NCBI GenBank assembly: GCA_050291365.1 | Contig: JBNKJS010000041.1 | Span: 1 to 64,000 of the forward strand | Reading direction: 5' to 3' | Origin: JAAGZL01 sp050291365 | GTDB taxonomy: Bacteria > Pseudomonadota > Gammaproteobacteria > Chromatiales > Chromatiaceae | Length of the DNA: 64,000 bases | In this document: piece after piece, positions 52,819-59,856 of the stretch | Position numbering within the stretch: position 1 is the first letter of the stretch | Layout of the letters: each line of letters opens with the position of its first letter | The notes under the pieces: model-generated | The model's input: the letters and a program-made list of their open reading frames with translations, nothing else | Databases searched by the model: none | What the model was told of the DNA's origin: nothing | Made by a program: the position numbers and the translations under genes

Positions 52819-53809
52819 GGTGCGAAGGGCAGTTAACAACGTTAATCTTCGTAGCTTTCGTTTCTGGCTCCAGATTGGTTTTTTTTTCCTATTTGTATAC
52901 GGCGGTTATTTTGCAATAAACCTGGGGAACAATCTGCCAACTTTCTCCTGCGGCTTCAATCAAGAAGGTCGTGCTGGGGTATGCTTTCTATTACCGATGC
53001 AACACCTCCTGGCCTCCAATTGGTCACGACTGTTTGGATTTATGGGTATAGGAGTACTAATTGCATTTCTAACCTTTGCCCTCTGGTTTATTTTTCTTAA
53101 TAAGGCATGGTGCGGATATGCCTGTCCATTAGGGACCATTCAGGACTGGATCACATCTCTGCGCACCAAGACTGGCGTGCGCTATTCTCGCTATAACCAG
53201 GAACAGTTTAAGAAACTAAAGGTAATAAAATATGTCTTGCTGGCACTGACCGTTCTGATTCCCCTGGGCATAGGCGGCGCTTTGCTACCGCACTCAATGG
53301 GCACGCCGTTCTGTGATATCTGTCCTGCAAGGATGATACTTCCTCTATTCTCGGGCGATACATCACAGCTCACTATCGACTTCTCCAGTAATAGCAGTAT
53401 GATTTTAACAGCCATTGGGATGCTGATTACAGGACTTTTCTTTGTCGGAGCATTTGTAAAAAAACGTTTCTTCTGCTTCTTCTGCCCCATGAGCGCACTG
53501 CTTTACCTGTTTGCAAAACCTGCATTGCTCAACCTGAAGAAAGACGGGGATAAATGCACTCGTTGCGGCGACTGCTACCGGGTTTGTGATATGGACATCA
53601 AAGAGATCGCCGACGATGTGGAACAGTCACACATAATGCAGGACGACTGCATTATGTGCCTCAAATGCGTTGCTGCCTGTCCGGAAGATGGGGCGTTAAA
53701 GGTTACCTTTGTCGGACTGCCAGTCTTTGAGTCTACCGAAGAGGGCTTTATCAAACGCATGAATCACCACCAGGAACCTAAACGTGAATCAAACAACGAT
53801 GCAAGATGA
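52811..53809 (+). CDS. NapH/NosR-like membrane polyferredoxin
   Basis: Inner-membrane iron-sulfur protein of 332 residues with about four helices. Three C-x2/3-C-P motifs flank the membrane part: CGYACPLG (C101, C105), CDICPAR (C168, C171) and CFFCPMS (C222, C225), as in NapH, NosR and CcoG. Two C-terminal [4Fe-4S] motifs follow: C249-x2-C-x2-C-x3-C259 and C280-x2-C-x2-C-x3-C290-P. The first loop, probably periplasmic, has two more Cys (C47, C58) and P-M-Q-H; these recur in the second copy at 62946. It overlaps both neighbours and would pass electrons through the membrane, probably to the cytoplasmic reductase encoded next. Confidence 0.9.
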   Translation: MSRVRRAVNNVNLRSFRFWLQIGFFFLFVYGGYFAINLGNNLPTFSCGFNQEGRAGVCFLLPMQHLLASNWSRLFGFMGIGVLIAFLTFALWFIFLNKAWCGYACPLGTIQDWITSLRTKTGVRYSRYNQEQFKKLKVIKYVLLALTVLIPLGIGGALLPHSMGTPFCDICPARMILPLFSGDTSQLTIDFSSNSSMILTAIGMLITGLFFVGAFVKKRFFCFFCPMSALLYLFAKPALLNLKKDGDKCTRCGDCYRVCDMDIKEIADDVEQSHIMQDDCIMCLKCVAACPEDGALKVTFVGLPVFESTEEGFIKRMNHHQEPKRESNNDAR

Positions 53810-55064
53810 ATCAAATACCTTCAACCGCAGCCGGCAGGCACGCGAGGCGGAAAACATCCTTGATCACATCACTGATCAATTCGATGATAATCCCCAAGGC
53901 ATGGAATATTTCTATGACCTGTTCCGCCGGGTTTACTGCCGGGGGGAGACGCTACAAAGCGAAGGTCCTCTTGTAGGAACCACCTGCATTCATGTGCCGG
54001 AGGAGTTGATCTATGCCTCAGGCGCAACTCCAGTTCGCCTGTGCAACGGTTCCTATCACTACGATCAGATCGGCGGTGATTTTATGCCTGCCAAGTCTTG
54101 TTCCCTAGTCAAAGCCACACTGGGGATGCTGCAATCAGAAAACCCAGTACCGCGAACAGGCAAGCCTGATCTGGTGGTAAATCTAACCACATGTGATCAG
54201 AAGAAAAAGGCTGGCGCAATGATTAGCGATATGGGCTATAGCGTCCATGATATGGAACTACCACCTTCTAAAGATAGTGAAGAGGCGCGCATATACTGGC
54301 AACGCTCTGTACGCAATCTCTCCTTGCAGTTGCGTAAACTGACCAGAAAAAAAATTACCCGCAAAAACCTAAAGGAGGCTATGGCAAAAACTGCCCGTGC
54401 CCAGGCGGCATTTCGTACCATGCACAATCTGCGCAAAAGCAGCCCTGCCCTATTCTTGGGCAAAGATGCATTTCTAGTCACCAACTCATACTTTTTCGAT
54501 GACATCGACCGCTGGACTGAAGCGGTAGAGAATCTCAATCAAGAGCTGGAGCAACGGCAAAAAGAAAATTATCAAGCGGCGCAGCGCAAGGCACCTAGAA
54601 TAGTGTTTACCGGTTCTCCGCCCATATTCCCAAATCTGAAACTGCCGCTGCTTATTGAAGAGGTAGGAGGTGTTGTGGTGGCAGACGAGACCTGCTCAGC
54701 CAACCGCATGCTCTATGATATGACTGCTGTGGATGAGTGGCTGGTTGGCGATATGGTGGATAGCTTGGCCGACCGGTATCTTAAGCCCTGCACCTGCCCC
54801 ATCTTTCCCAACAATGAAGATCGTCAGCGCCGTCTGTTGGAACTAGCCGAAAGTTTTAACGCCGATGGTGTAGTCTACCAGGTACTGTCTGGCTGTCAGG
54901 TATACGAGATGGAACAACGCAGTATAGCCGAGGCACTTTCTAAAAAGAACATACCCATGCTCTTTGTCGAGACCGACTACAGCCTGGATGATATGGGACA
55001 ACTATCCACCCGTATTGAGGCCTTTATCGAATCCATAAAGACCAGAAAGAGAAAATACGCATGA
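53784..55064 (+). CDS. Double-cubane-cluster reductase (2-hydroxyacyl-CoA dehydratase family, YjiM-like)
   Basis: Cytoplasmic iron-sulfur enzyme of 426 residues. The Cys arrangement C68, C106, C137, C304, C336/C338 and C371, three in each half of one chain, fits double-cubane-cluster proteins, which carry an [8Fe-9S] centre and make ATP-dependent, very low-potential reductions. Known members reduce small molecules such as acetylene, azide and hydrazine in vitro; natural substrates are mostly unknown. E. coli YjiM is a relative. Motifs include EELIYASGATPVRLCNG and KSCSLVKA. The GTG start at 53784 has AGGA eight bases upstream and overlaps the polyferredoxin gene by 26 bases. The stop overlaps the activase start (ATGA). 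No acyl-CoA genes are nearby, so a dehydratase role is less likely. Confidence 0.88.
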   Translation: MNQTTMQDESNTFNRSRQAREAENILDHITDQFDDNPQGMEYFYDLFRRVYCRGETLQSEGPLVGTTCIHVPEELIYASGATPVRLCNGSYHYDQIGGDFMPAKSCSLVKATLGMLQSENPVPRTGKPDLVVNLTTCDQKKKAGAMISDMGYSVHDMELPPSKDSEEARIYWQRSVRNLSLQLRKLTRKKITRKNLKEAMAKTARAQAAFRTMHNLRKSSPALFLGKDAFLVTNSYFFDDIDRWTEAVENLNQELEQRQKENYQAAQRKAPRIVFTGSPPIFPNLKLPLLIEEVGGVVVADETCSANRMLYDMTAVDEWLVGDMVDSLADRYLKPCTCPIFPNNEDRQRRLLELAESFNADGVVYQVLSGCQVYEMEQRSIAEALSKKNIPMLFVETDYSLDDMGQLSTRIEAFIESIKTRKRKYA

Positions 55065-55873
55065 AGTACTTTGCCGGACTAGATATCGGATCGACCGCAA
55101 TCAAGATTGCGCTGGTGGACGAAAATGAACAACTGGTCGGCACCCATGTTGCCGCCTCCGGTAGTCTGTTTCACAAAAACACCAGAGAGGCATTAATACA
55201 GTTGCTCGACCGTCTCAATATTGCCGCCCAAGATGTTGGTTATACCATCGCCACAGGCTATGGTCGCAAGCTGTTCAAAGAAGCTGATGACTCCATCAGC
55301 GAGATCACCGCCAACGCCATCGGCGCCCACGAGACCGGCAAGGCCTTTGGTGGCGTGCGTACTATTATCAATATTGGCGGTCAGGACTCCAAGGCGATCC
55401 AGCTCGACAGTGACGGCCACGTTGCCAACTTCGCCATGAACGACAAGTGCGCCGCCGGAACTGGTCGCTTCCTCGACGTTGCTGCACGCAACCTGGAGAT
55501 CGACCTAGAGGAGTTGGGTGATTATCACTTCAGTACAAACAACGCCCCCCTTGCAATAAATAGTACCTGCACCGTATTTGCCGAATCGGAGATAATCGGC
55601 ATGTTGGCCAATGGGCATGGCAAGGGAGAGATCGTGGCTGGTATCCACTACTCCATAGCCAAACGAACTGCGCGTCTGGCCAAGCGCGTTGGTATTGAGG
55701 ATCGTGTCTTTTTCGACGGTGGCCCGGCATTGAACAAGGGGCTAGTTGCCGCTCTTGAGGACGAGATACAGCGGGAGATCGTGGTGCCGAAACATCCACA
55801 GACCATCACCGCCTTAGGTGCTGCGATACTGGCACGCAGTGAATTCATTGCTGAGAGTGAACAGCTAGCGTGA
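55061..55873 (+). CDS. BadF/BadG-type ATP-dependent activase of the double-cubane reductase
   Basis: Homodimeric ASKHA ATPase of 270 residues holding one [4Fe-4S] cluster between subunits. It uses ATP to force electrons into its partner reductase. It has DIGSTAIKIALVD, NIGGQDSKAI, NDKCAAGTGRFLD (first cluster Cys) and STCTVFAESE (second cluster Cys), all intact. E. coli YjiL and HgdC are relatives. It overlaps the reductase gene by four bases and the next gene by four (GTGA), so all are translated together. Confidence 0.94.
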   Translation: MKYFAGLDIGSTAIKIALVDENEQLVGTHVAASGSLFHKNTREALIQLLDRLNIAAQDVGYTIATGYGRKLFKEADDSISEITANAIGAHETGKAFGGVRTIINIGGQDSKAIQLDSDGHVANFAMNDKCAAGTGRFLDVAARNLEIDLEELGDYHFSTNNAPLAINSTCTVFAESEIIGMLANGHGKGEIVAGIHYSIAKRTARLAKRVGIEDRVFFDGGPALNKGLVAALEDEIQREIVVPKHPQTITALGAAILARSEFIAESEQLA

Positions 55874-56556
55874 TACCGCTTGATCAGACTCTGCTGACCA
55901 TACCCATGGCTATGTTGCTTGGCCTGGTGTTCGGCATGAGCTCATGTACTATCGCCTGTCTACCGTTTCTGGGACCGGTATTCATTGCCAGTGAAGGTGG
56001 TGTGGGTAAATCTTGGCGTATTATGCTGCCCTTCTCCCTTGGTAGACTCACCAGTTATGCTCTGCTTGCTACAGCTGCAGGGTTCACCGGCCAGATCATG
56101 GGCAACAGTTTTGCTGGTCAGGAGTTGCGCTGGATATTAGGATTAGCGGCATTGTTGCTGGGTATAGCTATGTTGCTGCGCCTCCCCGAACAAAGCCAGT
56201 GCAAAAAGAAATCGAACAACCGGGTCCCACTTCAACAGAACCTGCGTAATGAATCGGCTGAAGCGCTGATGCCGGGCGGACTGTTTCTGCTTGGTGCCGG
56301 TATGGCTCTATCTCCATGCGCACCCCTTGGCAGCGTAGTCTTCTCAGCAGCAGTTGGCGCCACCGCCTGGCATGGATTGTGGCTAGGTCTCTGTTTCGGG
56401 CTAGGCGCGATAGTTATCCCCACCATATTCTACGGTATCGGCTTCGCCTGGTTCGGTAGTCGCTTGCGTGAAAAACTGAGCAACAGCCATAAATATATCG
56501 TGCGCCTCAGCGCCGCCCTGCTGATAATTTCTGGTGCAGGTAATATCTTGGCTTGA
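55870..56556 (+). CDS. CcdA/TauE-like membrane protein
   Basis: Inner-membrane protein of 228 residues with about six helices. Cys in the first helix (SSCTIACLPF; C26, C30) and one in the fourth (SPCAPLG; C150) match the Cys-Pro positions of CcdA/DsbD, which move reducing power across the membrane. It belongs to the broader sulfite-exporter TauE/UreH/CcdA group. The start is GTG, overlapping the activase stop. A role in delivering thiol electrons to the periplasm, or in export of a product, is possible; the Cys pattern favours the first. Confidence 0.8.
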   Translation: MIPLDQTLLTIPMAMLLGLVFGMSSCTIACLPFLGPVFIASEGGVGKSWRIMLPFSLGRLTSYALLATAAGFTGQIMGNSFAGQELRWILGLAALLLGIAMLLRLPEQSQCKKKSNNRVPLQQNLRNESAEALMPGGLFLLGAGMALSPCAPLGSVVFSAAVGATAWHGLWLGLCFGLGAIVIPTIFYGIGFAWFGSRLREKLSNSHKYIVRLSAALLIISGAGNILA

Positions 56557-56562
56557 GGTCGT

Positions 56563-57912
56563 TTAACCGAACTGCACTCTTATCTCAGCGCCACCAAGCT
56601 CACTATGGCCAATTTCAAGCTCACCACCATAGAGGCGGATGATATCATCCGCAACAGCGAGCCCAATCCCCTGCCCTTGCTGTTTTTGGTCCTGTCTCTC
56701 ACCACGACCCAGCACCCGTTTCCACTCTGACTCAGGTATACCAGCTCCGTCATCCTCTATGGTTAACAGCAGTGGTGGACGCGCACCCTCCTCGTGCTCT
56801 GGACACTCAACACTAACAGCAACCGAGCCGACACAATATTTAAAGGCGTTCTCCAGCAGGTTGCCTAAAAACTCCATGAGGTCACCTTGATCACCATAAA
56901 ACATGGCCTCGTTGTCCAGCTCCTGCTCACATACCACACCCTTATCCCGATATACCTTCTGCAGGGTATTCACAATCTTGCTTACCACCGGCGCCACCTG
57001 CTGGGCGCGGGTTACATCGGAACGACCTGAGGCACTAGCCCGCTGCAGTTGATAGCGCACTATCTCATCCATGCGCGGCAACTGTTCTGTAACAGCTTCG
57101 CGCAGGCTAGCGTCATCATGGCTATCCATCGCCCCCTGCATCACCGCCAGGGGCGTCTTAAGGCTATGGGCCAGATCACCCAGGCTGTTGCGATAACGCT
57201 CCTGACTGGCCCTGCCATGACTGATCAATGAATTGATATTCTGGGTCAGCCCCAACAGTTCCTTAGGATATTCTCCATCCAGAGCATCTGCGTCTCCTGC
57301 CTCTATGAGTTTGAGATCACTCGCAACCTGGCGCAGAGGAGTCAGACCCCAGCGCAACACAAACACCTGCACCAGCAACAGTATGAGGGCAGATCCACCC
57401 ATCCAGAGAAACATGGTAAAACGAAAGCTCTCGATCTGAGAGACCAGGCTATCGGTGGTTTGGGAGACCATCAGGGTATAGGCCTGTTCGGTACCTCTAT
57501 TATCCTCCCACAGCACACCGAAGCTAAGGACAAACATCTCCTCCGATATACCGGATCTACGAAACCTGAACTCTCCAGTGGGTGTGGGCTCAATCTTCCC
57601 AGGATCTCGTCCCACCATGGACGGTGACTGCCAACTGTAGGCCCCATTCTCACCTTGAACCTGGGCATAAAGTCCTGAGTCTGGCTCGGAAAGACGCGGA
57701 TCAGAGAGTGACTCAGGTAGCCGTAACCGGCCCCTCCTATCCACATCTGCTGCGCCTAGCAGACCATAGATCTGTCCTTTCAGCTTCTCAATGGTGGCCG
57801 TTTCCAAGCTGTCACGGAAGGCACGATCCAAAGCATACCCGGTCAGGCCCAGAAATGCCGCCAATACCAGAGTACCGGCAACTACCAGCCTGGTCTGCAG
57901 GGATCCTGTCAT
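56563..57912 (-). CDS. PhoQ-like sensor histidine kinase
   Basis: Membrane kinase of 449 residues. It has a transmembrane helix (about 8-28), a periplasmic sensor domain to about 165, a second helix (about 170-195), HAMP, a HisKA motif with DLAHSLKTPLAV (His near 248), and HATPase with N-box LLENAFKYC and GAGIPESE. The layout and the LAHSLKTPL motif resemble PhoQ. The gene follows the response regulator by 9 bp and converges on the reductase operon. The sensed signal is unknown; divalent or transition metal is a natural guess by family. Confidence 0.92.
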   Translation of the reverse strand: MTGSLQTRLVVAGTLVLAAFLGLTGYALDRAFRDSLETATIEKLKGQIYGLLGAADVDRRGRLRLPESLSDPRLSEPDSGLYAQVQGENGAYSWQSPSMVGRDPGKIEPTPTGEFRFRRSGISEEMFVLSFGVLWEDNRGTEQAYTLMVSQTTDSLVSQIESFRFTMFLWMGGSALILLLVQVFVLRWGLTPLRQVASDLKLIEAGDADALDGEYPKELLGLTQNINSLISHGRASQERYRNSLGDLAHSLKTPLAVMQGAMDSHDDASLREAVTEQLPRMDEIVRYQLQRASASGRSDVTRAQQVAPVVSKIVNTLQKVYRDKGVVCEQELDNEAMFYGDQGDLMEFLGNLLENAFKYCVGSVAVSVECPEHEEGARPPLLLTIEDDGAGIPESEWKRVLGRGERQDQKQQGQGIGLAVADDIIRLYGGELEIGHSELGGAEIRVQFG

Positions 57913-57921
57913 TTTAAGACA

Positions 57922-58605
57922 CTACACTCCACTCCTTTCCAAGGTAAATCTATAACCGCGTCCGCGTAGAGTCTCAATCGGTTGAATGGTGTTTTCCGGG
58001 TCCAACTTACGCCGCAGCCGACCAACCAGCACCTCCAGCACATTGCTGTCGCGATCAAAGTCCTGCTCATATATATGCTCGGTAAGTTCGGTTTTGGAGA
58101 TCACCTTGCCGCTATTCAGCATTAGGTATTCCAGAATTCGGTACTCATAGGCAGTGAGAGAGACAGGTTCTTTATTGATCTGAACTGACTGGCTTACTGT
58201 ATCCAGCTTGAGTGGACCACACTCCAACTCGGGTGTGGCAAGCCCAGCAGAACGGCGTAGTAACGCATTCAGGCGCGCTAACAACTCTTCTATGTGGAAC
58301 GGTTTGACCAGATAGTCATCGGCCCCAGCCTCCAGGCCCTCTACCTTGTCCTGCCAGTTACCCCTTGCCGTAAGAATTATAATCGGATAATTGAATCCTT
58401 CCGCCCGCAGTTTTTTAATTACCTCAATACCGCTGATCTTTGGCAATCCAATATCAACAACCGCCAAATCCTGAGGATATTCACGTCCATAGAACAGACC
58501 CTCTTCTCCATCTTCAGCGCTGTTTACCGAATATCCGCGGGAACTTAACTGTTCATGTAACTGGGTGCGCAGGGCTTGTTCGTCTTCTATTACCAGTATT
58601 CGCAT
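57922..58605 (-). CDS. PhoP-like OmpR-family response regulator
   Basis: DNA-binding regulator of 227 residues. A receiver domain has the phospho-Asp in VVDIGLPK (about D51) and Lys in VKPFH. A C-terminal winged helix (LTAYEYRILEYLMLNSG; DSNVLEVLVGRLRRK) is of OmpR type. It lies 18 bp after the PepSY gene and pairs with the kinase that follows. Likely targets include the two flanking polyferredoxin loci, which carry related repeat sequences upstream. Confidence 0.95.
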   Translation of the reverse strand: MRILVIEDEQALRTQLHEQLSSRGYSVNSAEDGEEGLFYGREYPQDLAVVDIGLPKISGIEVIKKLRAEGFNYPIIILTARGNWQDKVEGLEAGADDYLVKPFHIEELLARLNALLRRSAGLATPELECGPLKLDTVSQSVQINKEPVSLTAYEYRILEYLMLNSGKVISKTELTEHIYEQDFDRDSNVLEVLVGRLRRKLDPENTIQPIETLRGRGYRFTLERSGV

Positions 58606-58623
58606 AGTGTTAACAGGACCTAA

Positions 58624-58944
58624 TTATCTTGGTTTTGCTACAACTCTTATGTTTTTTACCTTGCCATCTCTGGTGAGGATTCTTATGTGGTGCACAATGC
58701 GCTCACCTTCATTTCTGGTCTCAGCCGACAGAACCCTGCCCCCCGTGCGCTTGCGGATTCTGGATACGGCGCTATCCAGACTCTCCACCCGGGCTTGGGC
58801 CAGATGGATTCGCTGTTCACCAAACCGCATCATTCCATCAGCCGCAAACCGCTGTGCGGCGACTGGCACGCTTACCAGTACACCGCACAGTATCAAAGTG
58901 ATAACCGATTTAGCTTTTCCTGTAATCTTTCTGATCAGCATCAT
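58624..58944 (-). CDS. Small PepSY-type secreted protein
   Basis: Protein of 106 residues with a signal peptide (to about VPVAAQ) and a mature part resembling one PepSY unit: ARVESLDSAVSRIRKRTGGRVLSAETRNE, shown here in shortened form as LDSAVSRIRKRTGGRVL, then IRILTRDGKVKNIRV. PepSY proteins often precede PhoPQ-type gene pairs and can act as inhibitors or sensors for them. A second ATG one codon later has better spacing from AGGAT. It is cotranscribed with the regulator. Confidence 0.85.
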   Translation of the reverse strand: MMLIRKITGKAKSVITLILCGVLVSVPVAAQRFAADGMMRFGEQRIHLAQARVESLDSAVSRIRKRTGGRVLSAETRNEGERIVHHIRILTRDGKVKNIRVVAKPR

Positions 58945-58984
58945 CTATCCTATCTGTCTCAAAGTTACCCCAACCAAATTATTC

Positions 58985-59545
58985 TTAGAACATCCCAAAG
59001 CCAGAATCATGACCATATCCATGGCCGTTATAGTGAGCTGGCTTAACATTTACCCTAATGTATCTGCCAGGATGTGTTTGGGTACGGGTCCAGTTTACAT
59101 GTCCGTTATAACGGTATTTTACACGATATCCAACCACTTCTTGTCTTGTCCTGTAGTGATTAACTACTTCACATCTACGCTCGGTGGTCTGATAGCCACG
59201 ACCGTAACTGTTTTGACGTCCTATATCATCGCCTATGGCGCCGCCAAGCAGGAGTCCGGCAACCGTCATGGCGTCACGACCGTGGCCTCGGCCAAACTGG
59301 TTTCCAATGGCTCCACCGATGATGGCTCCGGTAATCATGGGTACTGCAGAGTTTCTGCCGCCACGATGGTATACAGGCTCTTCCCAGCATCTCTGCCTTG
59401 GATGGTTCACCTGAACCGTTTCATAGATAGGTTTAACCTTAAGAACACGGGCGGTATCATAATAACCATGCTTACCTGCCATGGAAGCTTGGGAAACCAT
59501 TAACAGTCCGAATCCTACTGCTGCAATCAGGCTACTCTTTTTCAT
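58985..59545 (-). CDS. Glycine-zipper outer-membrane-type protein
   Basis: Secreted protein of 186 residues with a signal peptide (cleaved near SMAG). Its centre is a glycine-zipper 2TM segment (MITGAIIGGAIGNQFGRGHG, then LLLGGAIGDDIG), as in SlyB/Rick_17kDa lipoproteins. It has no lipobox Cys. The C-terminus is rich in Tyr, His and Arg (HPGRYIRVNVKP, HYNGHGYGHD). It is probably inserted in or attached to the outer membrane. It lies 40 bp upstream of the PepSY gene and diverges from the TonB receptor gene. Confidence 0.86.
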   Translation of the reverse strand: MKKSSLIAAVGFGLLMVSQASMAGKHGYYDTARVLKVKPIYETVQVNHPRQRCWEEPVYHRGGRNSAVPMITGAIIGGAIGNQFGRGHGRDAMTVAGLLLGGAIGDDIGRQNSYGRGYQTTERRCEVVNHYRTRQEVVGYRVKYRYNGHVNWTRTQTHPGRYIRVNVKPAHYNGHGYGHDSGFGMF

Positions 59546-59660
59546 TTTATTTCTCCTTCATCAAATAATGATTGTTTTAATCTTGTAAAGAAGATTAGCC
59601 CCGGCTGCCTGAATGTTTCCTGAACGAAATCCTGAATAATTGTTAAAAAATCTAACTAAC

Positions 59661-59692
59661 TGTGTCATATGCCACACCTCAGTGTGTCAAAT
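59661..59692. promoter_or_regulatory. Repeated TGTGTCA half-sites upstream of TonB receptor gene
   Basis: TGTGTCA occurs at 59661-59667 and again at 59683-59689, a 22-base period. Between them TGCCACAC (reverse of GTGTGGCA) gives a third related half-site, forming an imperfect inverted repeat with the second. Direct repeats on one helix face suit an OmpR-family regulator such as the one encoded at 57922-58605. GTGTGTCAAAT here matches GTGTGTGAAAT upstream of the reductase operon at 10 of 11 positions. Confidence 0.45.
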
Positions 59693-59856
59693 AACATAAC
59701 TTGCTGTATTTTATGCATTTTTCCACTTTTTAACTTTGAACTTTTATCACTCACAAGTATCATCGCACATTCGCAAGGATTAATACCGACAATAAAAATC
59801 CTGCGAAATAACAAAAATCAAATAACGATCTATTCATATTAATAAGCAGGTGCGCC

